A DNA stretch of 35,565 nucleotides from a virus: the IMG/VR virus record IMGVR_UViG_3300037488_000797, positions 1-35,565 of that record; one strand, 5' to 3'. The notes below the pieces were generated by a model. The model did not search any database. It was not told where the DNA came from and worked only from the letters and a program-made list of their open reading frames with translations. Position 1 is the stretch's first letter, and the number at the start of each line of letters is the position of its first letter. Below are positions 6,543 to 14,017 of the stretch, piece by piece. The translations under genes and the position numbers were made by a program.

Positions 6543-7568
6543 ATGAAGATTCCCGAGTCAGAGCATACCATCCAGGCCTTGATTGACAAGGCGCATGAGG
6601 CCAAGAAGGAGCTTCCGAGGCCTCACATGGGGGCTAGTACGCTTGGCCATGTGTGTGATCGGTGGCTGTGGCTGTCGTTTCGCTGGGCTGTGCAGCCGAG
6701 CTTCCCTGGTCGAATCCTGCGCCTGTTCAGGCGTGGCCACCAAGAGGAGGCCAACATCATCAGCGACTTGCGTGCGATCGGCATGGATGTGCGCAAGGTG
6801 TCGAGCCAGCACCGTGTGGACTTTGGCGGCCATGTGTCTGGAAGCCTGGACGCGATCATTGATGCTGGCGTGCCTGATGCGCCAAAGACCAAGCATGTGG
6901 CCGAGTTCAAAACGCACAGCAAGAAGTCATTCGACGCGCTGGTGAAGGATGGCGTGGAGAAGTCGAAGCCCGAGCATTTTGTGCAGATGCAGGTATACAT
7001 GGCCGGGACTGGTCTGGATCGTGCGCTGTATCTGGCCGTGTGCAAGGATGATGATCGGATTCACACCGAGCGTGTGAAATTCGACCCTGCTGTGGCGCTG
7101 CCTGCGATTGAGCGAGGCCAGCGCATTGCACTGACTGACCGGATGCCGGAGCCGATCAGTTCTGACGCAAGCTGGTACCAGTGCAAATTCTGCGATGCGC
7201 ATGAGTTCTGCCACCAGTCCAAGACCACAAAGCATGTGAACTGCCGAACCTGCGCCATGGCCACGCCGTTGTCGGACTCGACCTGGCACTGCGCGAAGTG
7301 GGATTCTGTGATCCCGCTGGACTCTCAGCGCACCGGCTGCGAGGGTCATGTCCTGCACCCTGATCTGGTGCCGTGGAAGCGCAAGGACGGGCCCGACGAA
7401 TTCACCGCTGTTTACGAGATCAATGGCGTGAATCTGGCCAATGGTGATCCTGAACAGGAGGGTGTCTATGGCTCTAAGGAGTTGCTGGCCAATGCCAACG
7501 CTTGTTCCGGTGGAGATCCGCTGATCGCTCAGATGCGCAAGGACTTTGCGGCTAGGGTGGTGGGATGA
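6543..7568 (+). CDS. Cas4/RecB-like PD-(D/E)XK nuclease with cysteine cluster
   Basis: 341 residues; ATG at 6543 follows AAGGAGAACAAC. Nuclease motifs are in order: SGSLDAI (D103), VAEFKTH (E121, K123) and QMQVYM (Q148, Y152). One cysteine at 38 and three at 214, 217 and 223 are spaced as in Cas4/AddB iron-sulfur nucleases. Four more cysteines at 234, 237, 250 and 263 (CRTC...C...GC) look like a zinc ribbon. It probably acts as an exonuclease producing single strands for Sak4. The next gene overlaps its stop as ATGA. Confidence 0.87.
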   Translation: MKIPESEHTIQALIDKAHEAKKELPRPHMGASTLGHVCDRWLWLSFRWAVQPSFPGRILRLFRRGHQEEANIISDLRAIGMDVRKVSSQHRVDFGGHVSGSLDAIIDAGVPDAPKTKHVAEFKTHSKKSFDALVKDGVEKSKPEHFVQMQVYMAGTGLDRALYLAVCKDDDRIHTERVKFDPAVALPAIERGQRIALTDRMPEPISSDASWYQCKFCDAHEFCHQSKTTKHVNCRTCAMATPLSDSTWHCAKWDSVIPLDSQRTGCEGHVLHPDLVPWKRKDGPDEFTAVYEINGVNLANGDPEQEGVYGSKELLANANACSGGDPLIAQMRKDFAARVVG

Positions 7569-9169
7569 AACTGCGCGATTATCAGCAACGCGCCATTGAT
7601 CAGCTTTACGCCTGGTTCGAGGCTGGTGGCCGGGGCAATCCCTGCCTGGTGCTGCCGACTGGATCTGGCAAGTCGCACATTGTGGCCGCGCTGTGCAAGG
7701 ATGCTTTACAGAACTGGCCCGAGACCCGTGTCTTGATGCTGACCCATGTGAAGGAGCTGATCGAGCAAAACGTTGAGAAGATGCGCCAGCACTGGCCTGG
7801 GGCGCCGATGGGGATCTACAGCGCCAGTATTGGCCGCAAGGACTTGGGGGAGCCGATCACGTTTGCTGGCATCCAGTCGGTGCGCACCAAAGCCAAAGAG
7901 TTGGGACACATTGACCTGGTGATCATCGACGAGTGCCACCTGGTCAACCATAAGGACGAGGGCGGTTATCGCAAGTTGCTGGCCGAACTGAAAGCGATCA
8001 ACCCAAGCCTGCGCGTGATTGGCCTCACGGCCACGCCGTACCGCCTGGGGCATGGCCTCATCACCGACAAGCCTGCCATGTTTGATGCGCTCCTGGAGCC
8101 TGTGAGCATCGAGGAATTGATATTCAAAGGCCACCTGGCCACGTTGCGCTCAAAGATGACACGATCAAAGCTGGACACTTCGGGTGTGAAGAAGCGCGGG
8201 GGCGAGTTCATCGAATCCGAGTTGCAAGCTGCGGTTGACACAGATGATCTGAACAGCGCCGTGGTGCGTGAGGTGATTAAGCTGTCAGGAAATCGTAAGG
8301 CATGGCTGTTTTTTTGCTCTGGTGTTGACCATGCTAGGCATGTTGCTGACGTGCTGAATGACTACGGGGTGGTAGCTGACTGCGTGACCGGGGACACGCC
8401 GAAGAAGGAGCGCGAGCGCATCCTGACCGACTTCAAGGCTGGGCGACTACGTGCCCTGACCAACGCCAACGTGCTGACCACCGGCTTTGACTATCCCGAC
8501 ATCGACCTGGTGGCCATGCTGCGCCCGACGATGAGCGCAAGCCTATACGTGCAGATGGCCGGCAGGGGCATGAGGGTCAAGAGCCACACCGATCACTGCC
8601 TGGTGCTGGACTTTGCTGGGGTGGTGGAGACCCATGGCCCGATCACGAACGTGCAGCCACCAAAGAAGGGTGGCGATGGGAATGGCGAGGCACCTGTGAA
8701 GGTGTGTGATACCTGCGGGGAGCTGGTGCATATCTCTGCCGCAATCTGCCCGGCCTGCGGTGCTGCTTTCCCTGAGCCAGTCAAGAAGGCCATGATGCTG
8801 CGAGACGACGACATCATGGGACTGGAAGGAAAAGACCTTGAGATCACGAGTTGGAACTGGCGCAAGCACATCAGCAAGGCCAGTGGAAAGTTTATGCTGG
8901 CCTGCACTTATTACGGCAGTCTGTCTGACAAGCCGATAACCGAGTACTTGCCGGTGCTTCACGATGGCTATGCAGGCCAGAGGGCCATGCAGCAGTTGTT
9001 CACCATGGCCAACAGTGCTGGCGCTGATTTGGCCCAAGCATCGCGCATGGATGGCGAGGCAGGGCTGGACTACATTGGCGTGCAGATGAGCAATTCAACG
9101 CCGCCAAGCAGTATTGAGTATCGGCTGGATGGAAAGTTTTTTAGGGTAATCAAAAGGAGCTGGGAATGA
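7565..9169 (+). CDS. SF2 DNA helicase (DECH box) with zinc finger
   Basis: 534 residues. Walker A PTGSGKS at 31-37, DECH at 122-125, TATP at 155-158, and motif VI QMAGRGMR in the second RecA domain. After the helicase core comes VCDTCGEL...ICPACGAAF, a CxxC-CxxC zinc ribbon at about 380-405, then a C-terminal domain of about 130 residues. This architecture is common for phage UvsW/RecG-like helicases in recombination-dependent replication and repair. It sits directly after the Cas4-like nuclease. Confidence 0.9.
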   Translation: MKLRDYQQRAIDQLYAWFEAGGRGNPCLVLPTGSGKSHIVAALCKDALQNWPETRVLMLTHVKELIEQNVEKMRQHWPGAPMGIYSASIGRKDLGEPITFAGIQSVRTKAKELGHIDLVIIDECHLVNHKDEGGYRKLLAELKAINPSLRVIGLTATPYRLGHGLITDKPAMFDALLEPVSIEELIFKGHLATLRSKMTRSKLDTSGVKKRGGEFIESELQAAVDTDDLNSAVVREVIKLSGNRKAWLFFCSGVDHARHVADVLNDYGVVADCVTGDTPKKERERILTDFKAGRLRALTNANVLTTGFDYPDIDLVAMLRPTMSASLYVQMAGRGMRVKSHTDHCLVLDFAGVVETHGPITNVQPPKKGGDGNGEAPVKVCDTCGELVHISAAICPACGAAFPEPVKKAMMLRDDDIMGLEGKDLEITSWNWRKHISKASGKFMLACTYYGSLSDKPITEYLPVLHDGYAGQRAMQQLFTMANSAGADLAQASRMDGEAGLDYIGVQMSNSTPPSSIEYRLDGKFFRVIKRSWE

Positions 9170-9849
9170 CACCTCTCATACGAGAAATGGTCGGCTACAC
9201 ACCGGAGGCAGAAACCTTTATGTGGTTCGACTTGGGAAAGCTGCCGACTGAAGAAGTGCGGTTTTTGGTTGATGGCGAGGTACTCACGCACATTCCTTTC
9301 CATAAAGTGATTGTCTGCTGCATCGACTCGGATGGCGACAGGTGCATGTTGACTCTGATTGGTGGCAACGGGTTGGTTGCCGCTGCTGGTTTTGTCCTGT
9401 CTTTAACCTCGTATGAGATGGTCAACGCATTTGCCTACATGGACACCCCAGAAGGCTTGCGCTTGCTGCCAGCAACCGAAGGTAACGCACCGCCACAGCG
9501 CGAGCAATGCTATTCCGTTCTTTGCACCATCAAGCATTTCCTCGACCTGCTCGGTCAGAAGGCGGTAGAGGCCCATCAGCCAAGGCCAAAGCGTAGCCTC
9601 ATCAATGACAAGCGAAAAGCCAAAGGCAAGTTGCCATCGATGTTCGACTGGCATACGGTCATCATTGAGCCACCAGCAACGAAAGCCGATTCGCAAGGTG
9701 GGCACCACGCAAGCCCACGGCAGCACGACCGGCGAGGCCACTGGCGCAAGCATCCAGCGGGCAGGCAGGTGTGGGTAAAGCCCTGCAAAGTAGGCGACGC
9801 CAGCAAAGGCGTCATTTTCAAAGATTACAAAGTGAAGGATTCAAAATGA
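9166..9849 (+). CDS. Hypothetical protein with C-terminal GGHHASPRQHDRRGHWR motif
   Basis: 227 residues. The N-terminal 130 residues are a globular alpha/beta region of no recognised family. The C terminus carries a conserved-looking histidine/arginine-rich module (HDRRGHWRKHPAGRQ, then VWVKPCKVGD) that I have seen as a recurring phage element without a known function; the fold may bind nucleic acid or metal. It overlaps the helicase stop as ATGA. Function unknown. Confidence 0.75.
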   Translation: MTPLIREMVGYTPEAETFMWFDLGKLPTEEVRFLVDGEVLTHIPFHKVIVCCIDSDGDRCMLTLIGGNGLVAAAGFVLSLTSYEMVNAFAYMDTPEGLRLLPATEGNAPPQREQCYSVLCTIKHFLDLLGQKAVEAHQPRPKRSLINDKRKAKGKLPSMFDWHTVIIEPPATKADSQGGHHASPRQHDRRGHWRKHPAGRQVWVKPCKVGDASKGVIFKDYKVKDSK

Positions 9850-10043
9850 CAACCCGACCACCAGATCCACAATTCTTGGTTGACTACCGCGAGTGGGTCA
9901 AGGCTGGCCCACCGAAGTGCTGCCACACCTGCGAGATGTACGGAAACGATGGCCTGTGCACCGAGTTCTTCATGACACCGCCAGCCGAGTTTGCTGCCGA
10001 GGTGGATGCCTGCCCTAAGTGGGAACTGGAGATTCCATTTTGA
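9846..10043 (+). CDS. Small four-cysteine protein (65 aa)
   Basis: 65 residues, coupled to the preceding gene by an ATGA overlap. It has the pattern C-x2-C-E-M-Y, then G-L-C-T-E-F, then A-C-P-K-W-E, four cysteines fit for one zinc ion. The same arrangement occurs in the 132-residue protein at 23470-23868 on the opposite strand. Molecular role unknown. Confidence 0.75.
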   Translation: MTTRPPDPQFLVDYREWVKAGPPKCCHTCEMYGNDGLCTEFFMTPPAEFAAEVDACPKWELEIPF

Positions 10044-10399
10044 CCGCCGAGCGAATCCCAACCGAACACGAAGAACAGCGCGAGCTGGTGCGCTGGTTTC
10101 GCCAGACGTACAAAGGCGTGCGGATCTTTGCAATCCCGAACGGTGGGGCGCGAAGCCCTGCCACCGCTGGCCGCTTGAAGGCCGAGGGCGTTTCCTCTGG
10201 CGTGCCTGATCTGTGCATCCCTGCCTGGAAGCTGTGGGTGGAGATGAAGCGCACGAAGGGCGGGAGCGTCAGTCCAGAGCAAAAGGACTGGATCAAATAC
10301 CTCGAAGATGTGGGTTATTGTGTTAAAGTGTGCAAAGGTTCTGAGGATGCAAAAAAGCAGATTCAGGCTTTTGTAACCATTGAAAATTTAACGGAGTGA
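10040..10399 (+). CDS. VRR-NUC domain nuclease (TTG start)
   Basis: 119 residues. EHEEQ, then PNGG, GVSSGVPDLCIP, LWVEMKR and VSPEQKDW follow the VRR-NUC order, with the D of VPDL and the E-x-K of VEMKR as active-site residues. Stand-alone VRR-NUC proteins are structure-specific nucleases and may resolve branched DNA. The only start with a good Shine-Dalgarno (GGAG eight bases upstream) is TTG at 10040, which overlaps the previous stop as TTGA. A GTG at 10019 is possible but would overlap more and lacks a site. Confidence 0.88.
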   Translation: MTAERIPTEHEEQRELVRWFRQTYKGVRIFAIPNGGARSPATAGRLKAEGVSSGVPDLCIPAWKLWVEMKRTKGGSVSPEQKDWIKYLEDVGYCVKVCKGSEDAKKQIQAFVTIENLTE

Positions 10400-10404
10400 A
10401 ACCC

Positions 10405-10644
10405 ATGAGCACACGCATTTACCTGGTCACCGATGTGGAGACCAACAAGCACCGCCTGATCCGCGCAAGCAACCAGGCGCAGGCGATCAAGTACGCCGCC
10501 CAGACGCGATTCGACATTGAGGTGGCTGGCCAGGATGACTTGGTGAGCCTGCTGACTGGTGGCACGGCCATCGAGTTGGCTGGCTCTGGGGCCATGATTG
10601 ACATGTTTGAGGAGACGATCTCCAACGCTGGGGGGACAGACTGA
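10405..10644 (+). CDS. Hypothetical protein (79 aa)
   Basis: 79 residues starting MSTRIYLVTDVETNKHRLIRA at 10405, eight bases after GGAG. IYLV...RLIRASNQAQAIKYA resembles small phage proteins of unknown role that lie next to nucleases. No motif of catalysis is visible. Confidence 0.72.
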   Translation: MSTRIYLVTDVETNKHRLIRASNQAQAIKYAAQTRFDIEVAGQDDLVSLLTGGTAIELAGSGAMIDMFEETISNAGGTD

Positions 10645-10802
10645 TGACCACCGAAAAAGTGAAAGATCGTTATATGACGATGCGGCTGCCTGACGATGTG
10701 GAGCGTGAGCTGCGCAAGATGGCCGAGGCGAACACGCGCACGCTGGCTGCGCAGATCCTGCACTACGTGAAGCAGGGACTGGCGAAGGAGGTGAAAGCAT
10801 GA
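10644..10802 (+). CDS. Arc-like ribbon-helix-helix protein (52 aa)
   Basis: 52 residues. YMTMRLPDDVERELRKMA is the N-terminal strand and first helix of a ribbon-helix-helix fold, followed by the second helix (LAAQILHYVKQGL). Such dimers bind operator DNA. The start overlaps the previous stop as TGATG. It may regulate the rightward block or act at a host promoter; target unknown. Confidence 0.72.
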   Translation: MTTEKVKDRYMTMRLPDDVERELRKMAEANTRTLAAQILHYVKQGLAKEVKA

Positions 10803-10972
10803 GCAAGCCTGATCCATACGCCCCACGGGTCAAACGCCCTAACGAGGCGACTCCGCCAAAGAGTAACTACAAAGCAACTACATATAAAACGGGTGATGGG
10901 GACCTGTCCCCCCCACCTCGCCCCGGATCACTGGACTTCCTCAAGTACAAGTCCAAAGGATATTCGACATGA
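10799..10972 (+). CDS. Hypothetical small protein (57 aa)
   Basis: 57 residues, proline- and lysine-rich (SKPDPYAPRVKRPNEATPPK, then GDLSPPPRPG), probably unstructured. Both ends are coupled by ATGA overlaps to neighbours. No family recognised. Confidence 0.6.
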   Translation: MSKPDPYAPRVKRPNEATPPKSNYKATTYKTGDGDLSPPPRPGSLDFLKYKSKGYST

Positions 10973-11136
10973 GCCCCGGCTACTGGGTGATGCTTATCCT
11001 AGGCGTTGTTGCGGGCTGCTGGCTTACGGCATTTCTTGCGGAAGTTGCAGACGGCACCCCAGAAGAGCGCCGTGCGTACGAGGCCAAACGGGCACAGCAA
11101 GATGCTGAAGCCCTGCTGCGGGGAGAGAAGCTGTGA
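10969..11136 (+). CDS. Small single-pass membrane protein (55 aa)
   Basis: 55 residues. Residues 5-24 (YWVMLILGVVAGCWLTAFLA) form one hydrophobic segment, followed by a charged helix (EERRAYEAKRAQQDAE). An inner-membrane anchor with a cytoplasmic tail is likely. Role unknown; not near the lysis genes. Confidence 0.65.
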   Translation: MSPGYWVMLILGVVAGCWLTAFLAEVADGTPEERRAYEAKRAQQDAEALLRGEKL

Positions 11137-11465
11137 GAAAACAATACACCAATCCATTCTGGCCGTCAGCCGAAAAGCTCGAGCTAGACAGGCAGCTAAG
11201 CAACTATCTGATATGGCTGCACATGCTAGACGAAGGCCAGCCCATAGGTGATGGCTTTGTGATGCTGCGCGTGTTGTGCGAGGCTTTCAAAGCGCCAGGA
11301 ACTACAGCAGCAATCGTAGTGATGGACGAAGCAAAGCAGCGCGGCACATGGCGCAAGGCTGACTTGCTGCCACTTGTGACAGCGATCAATTTAATTCACG
11401 GCAGGCCGATGTTGAGCAAGCAAGACGCTCAGCGGGTGCTGAAGATTCAGGGACTAGCAGCATGA
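11133..11465 (+). CDS. Hypothetical protein (110 aa, GTG start)
   Basis: 110 residues. GTG at 11133 overlaps the previous stop as GTGA and is preceded by GGGGAGAGAAGCT, so it is preferred over later ATGs. The sequence is mostly helical (LDRQLSNYLIWLHMLDEG, TAAIVVMDEAKQRGTW). No family recognised. Confidence 0.7.
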   Translation: MRKQYTNPFWPSAEKLELDRQLSNYLIWLHMLDEGQPIGDGFVMLRVLCEAFKAPGTTAAIVVMDEAKQRGTWRKADLLPLVTAINLIHGRPMLSKQDAQRVLKIQGLAA

Positions 11466-11776
11466 CAGAACAAGAAATAACCCAAGCCCGCGCTGATCTG
11501 GCGCTGCTTGACATCGAACAATTGCGTTGCGGCGTGATGATGCAAATATGGCATATCGAAGCGATCACAAAAGAGCGTGACGAGTACCGCGCAAAGTACA
11601 ACGAGTGCTATTTGGTACTCAACGATGTGATTAAAGAGCGTGACGCACTGATGTCGGCTGCAAAGCTGGCACTTGACTTCGTGGGCTTCTGCTGGCGGGA
11701 TGTGACTCTCAATGAGTACGCAGAAGATCGCCGTGGGAATGTAGAAATTGCGCTACGTCAGGCGGGTGCGCAATGA
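11462..11776 (+). CDS. Hypothetical coiled-coil protein (104 aa)
   Basis: 104 residues; the N-terminal 60 are charged and helical (ITQARADLALLDIEQL, ITKERDEYRAKYNECY) with coiled-coil spacing. Coupled to both neighbours by ATGA overlaps. Unknown function. Confidence 0.68.
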   Translation: MTEQEITQARADLALLDIEQLRCGVMMQIWHIEAITKERDEYRAKYNECYLVLNDVIKERDALMSAAKLALDFVGFCWRDVTLNEYAEDRRGNVEIALRQAGAQ

Positions 11777-11925
11777 AACCGCGTATCAGAAAAGAAATGT
11801 CGGCACTCTACCGTCGCCCCATGTGGTTTTGCCGTGGGGCTAATTGCCTTGGCGTAGCACACAATCCGGCTTTAGCTTACTGGGACTGGAAGTGGCGCGT
11901 CAACGAGAAAGCGAGGATGCAATGA
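11773..11925 (+). CDS. Hypothetical small basic protein (50 aa)
   Basis: 50 residues, rich in arginine, tryptophan and tyrosine (YRRPMWFCRGANCLGVAHNP, AYWDWKWR). It has two cysteines and overlaps both neighbours by ATGA. Not recognised. Confidence 0.6.
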   Translation: MKPRIRKEMSALYRRPMWFCRGANCLGVAHNPALAYWDWKWRVNEKARMQ

Positions 11926-12128
11926 GCCTGCCACCAGTCCCAGATAGCAGCTACGTAAAGCACTTTGACGGAATGCTCTGGATGGCGTACACGCCGAAAG
12001 ATATGAAAGCCTACGGCCAAGCCTGCCGAGATGCTGCACTTGAAGAAGCTGCAATGGCCGCTGAAAACGGTTTTAAATATGCAAAAGATGGCTACCAGAT
12101 ATCTGACGCAATCAGGAGTTTGAAATGA
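11922..12128 (+). CDS. Small protein with AALEEA-type helix module (68 aa)
   Basis: 68 residues. The C-terminal half (KAYGQACRDAALEEAAMAA, ISDAIRSLK) matches the C-terminal half of the 75-residue protein at 12507-12734 (KAWQAGREAALLDAMNA, IAAAIGALK). The helix module is widespread in small phage proteins of unknown function. Confidence 0.68.
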   Translation: MSLPPVPDSSYVKHFDGMLWMAYTPKDMKAYGQACRDAALEEAAMAAENGFKYAKDGYQISDAIRSLK

Positions 12129-12520
12129 GATGGCTTGATAGACGCATAGCAGCAGCAGGGCCGTATCTGACACTATGTTTATCCAACAAAGAATTTATTA
12201 CCGCCCTATCTCACTGCGGCATAAAGGAACGTGTTGATTTTGTACGTGGAAACAGCGCTCATGCTACGACACACATATGCACAAATCAAAAGTCAGAACT
12301 TGTGTGCATTGTGACTCTGCGAGATTGGAAAGGACGCGATCCTATTGAAGTGGCTGGGTTACTAGTGCATGAAAGCGTGCATGTATGGCAAGAGTACCGC
12401 AAGAGCATTGGTGAAACCCATCCAGCAGCAGAGCAAGAGGCGTACGGCGTCCAAGCCATCGCCCAAGAACTCATGGCCGAGTTTGTTCGGCTGACGAAAG
12501 GCAAAAATGACACCCTTTGA
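12125..12520 (+). CDS. HExxH-motif protein, putative metallopeptidase-like
   Basis: 131 residues. Residues 82-88 in LLVHESVHVWQEY hold the zinc-binding HExxH signature, and a later glutamate-rich helix (EQEAYGVQAIAQELMAEF) could supply the third ligand. The preceding strand LVCIVTLRDWKGRDPIEVAG fits the edge strand of a minimal zincin. It could be an SprT-like or other small protease, or a catalytically inactive relative. Target unknown. It lies among small accessory genes, away from virion genes. Confidence 0.68.
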   Translation: MRWLDRRIAAAGPYLTLCLSNKEFITALSHCGIKERVDFVRGNSAHATTHICTNQKSELVCIVTLRDWKGRDPIEVAGLLVHESVHVWQEYRKSIGETHPAAEQEAYGVQAIAQELMAEFVRLTKGKNDTL

Positions 12521-12734
12521 GCAACACATAGACGACTGCATTGCCTCCGAAGTCGGACTAGCGCAAGCATTACAACGCGATGGATTCGGGGATTACACCG
12601 TGCCTTGGGTGGCCTCTAAGCATAAAGCGTGGCAGGCGGGCCGAGAGGCTGCGCTGCTTGACGCCATGAACGCCACTCTCGCATTTGGAAAAACCGGAGC
12701 CGTTATTGCGGCTGCAATCGGAGCATTGAAATGA
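12507..12734 (+). CDS. Small protein with AALLDA-type helix module (75 aa)
   Basis: 75 residues, overlapping the HExxH gene by 14 bp; AAAGG precedes the ATG. The module KAWQAGREAALLDAMNA...AIGALK is shared with the 68-residue protein at 11922. Function unknown. Confidence 0.65.
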   Translation: MTPFEQHIDDCIASEVGLAQALQRDGFGDYTVPWVASKHKAWQAGREAALLDAMNATLAFGKTGAVIAAAIGALK

Positions 12735-13087
12735 AAGAACCAAGCCGAGAGGCATTTGAGAAATGGGCAGTTGGCATTCTTGGTGATAACCCTAACTGGT
12801 GCGAATCGGGTGACTGTGAGCTTGCATGGCAATCGTGGCGAGCATCCCGTGAAACAGAGCAAGCGCAGGCGGTGGAGCCCATCGGCTACGTCAGACATGC
12901 AGACAAGACTTTTTGGCCTCATCCCGAATGCGCCGTGTATGCATCCGTGTCACCGAGCCTTGCGCCTGTGTACGCGCACCCAGCCCCACTAGTGCAGCTG
13001 GTCACGAAACCAGATTCACGACCACAAAACTGCGGCACGGGTCACTGTAGCTGCATTGAGTGCCCGTATCCAAAACAGAAAGTATGA
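12731..13087 (+). CDS. Hypothetical protein with C-terminal cysteine cluster (118 aa)
   Basis: 118 residues. The N terminus (SREAFEKWAVGILGDN, ELAWQSWRASRE) resembles the helix module of the two preceding small proteins. The C terminus has C-G-T-G-H-C-S-C-I-E-C-P, four close cysteines and a histidine that could bind zinc. Unknown role. Confidence 0.65.
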   Translation: MKEPSREAFEKWAVGILGDNPNWCESGDCELAWQSWRASRETEQAQAVEPIGYVRHADKTFWPHPECAVYASVSPSLAPVYAHPAPLVQLVTKPDSRPQNCGTGHCSCIECPYPKQKV

Positions 13088-13088
13088 A

Positions 13089-13730
13089 ATGACAGTCAAA
13101 TTAGTATGGGCCACGCCCGGAGCCGATCAGCTTGTCGGCTATTGCGCACGGGTGAGCAACCCGGCAAATCAAGACAATGAAAACGTAGCTGGCCTGTTGG
13201 CCTACTGCGCCCGTAATCACCACTGGAGCGTCTTTGAAATGGCTTCAGCAGTCATTGAGATCAACACTACCCGCGACATTGGGCGGCAGATTCTCCGGCA
13301 TCGTAGCTTTTCATTTCAGGAGTTTTCTGGTCGTTACGCAAGCTATGACGCGCTGGAAGTCGCACCACTGCGAGAGTGCAGATTGCAGGACACCAAGAAC
13401 AGGCAGAACTCGCTGGAGAATTCAAGCCCCGATCTTGAAAGCTGGTGGAGCAACGCGCAGATGGCAGTTCAAGGCACCGCCGGCCAGTTTTACCAGCAGG
13501 CTTTAGCCAAAGGCATCGCCAAAGAGCAAGCCCGCGCACTTCTGCCGGAAGGTTTGACGCCAAGCCGGATGTATATGTCGGGCTCCTTGAGAAGTTGGGT
13601 AACGTACTTGCAAACCCGGATTCACCCATCTACACAAAAAGAACATCGCGTCATTGCACAGCAAGTGCTCGAGGTGCTGCGCAGCGTGGCGCCTGTCACG
13701 ATGGACGCATTTTTCAAGGTGGTCGCATGA
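13089..13730 (+). CDS. thyX: Flavin-dependent thymidylate synthase ThyX
   Basis: 213 residues. The ThyX signature RHRSFSFQEFSGR lies at 70-82, after NTTRDIGRQIL, and the C-terminal LPEGLTPSRMYMSGSLRSW and TRIHPSTQKEHR regions complete the FAD/dUMP site. It converts dUMP to dTMP using methylene-tetrahydrofolate and reduced FAD, supporting phage DNA synthesis. The start ATG at 13089 comes two bases after the previous stop codon. No other nucleotide-metabolism gene was found in the window. Confidence 0.93.
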   Translation: MTVKLVWATPGADQLVGYCARVSNPANQDNENVAGLLAYCARNHHWSVFEMASAVIEINTTRDIGRQILRHRSFSFQEFSGRYASYDALEVAPLRECRLQDTKNRQNSLENSSPDLESWWSNAQMAVQGTAGQFYQQALAKGIAKEQARALLPEGLTPSRMYMSGSLRSWVTYLQTRIHPSTQKEHRVIAQQVLEVLRSVAPVTMDAFFKVVA

Positions 13731-14017
13731 GCTTAGAGCAAGTCAAAGCAGCACTGGATAAGCACGGCGAGTTGTCCGCAGTCGAACTGCAAGACATCAC
13801 AGACTACTGCCGGTCAAGCGTCAATGACAAGCTGCGCAGGTTGATAGCTGCAAATGAGGTACACGTCAGCGGCCTGCGTCCGCAGGTGGGTGTACAGGGT
13901 TGCCCGACGCCTGTGTACTCCATTGGGGCAAAGAAGGCGCGGAAGCCAAAGCAGGTGAAGTTTGCAGTAGCCAGGGTACGCCCGAGCGCAGGCATGTGGG
14001 CAGGGCTGATGCAATGA
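13727..14017 (+). CDS. Winged-helix-like protein (96 aa)
   Basis: 96 residues. SLEQVKAALDKHGELSAVEL, then SSVNDKLRRLIAANEVHVSG, follows a winged-helix pattern (helix, turn, recognition helix, wing). The C-terminal third is basic (KKARKPKQVKFAVARVR). It may bind DNA. It lies between ThyX and the FtsK-gamma-like protein with ATGA overlaps on both sides. Confidence 0.68.
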   Translation: MSLEQVKAALDKHGELSAVELQDITDYCRSSVNDKLRRLIAANEVHVSGLRPQVGVQGCPTPVYSIGAKKARKPKQVKFAVARVRPSAGMWAGLMQ

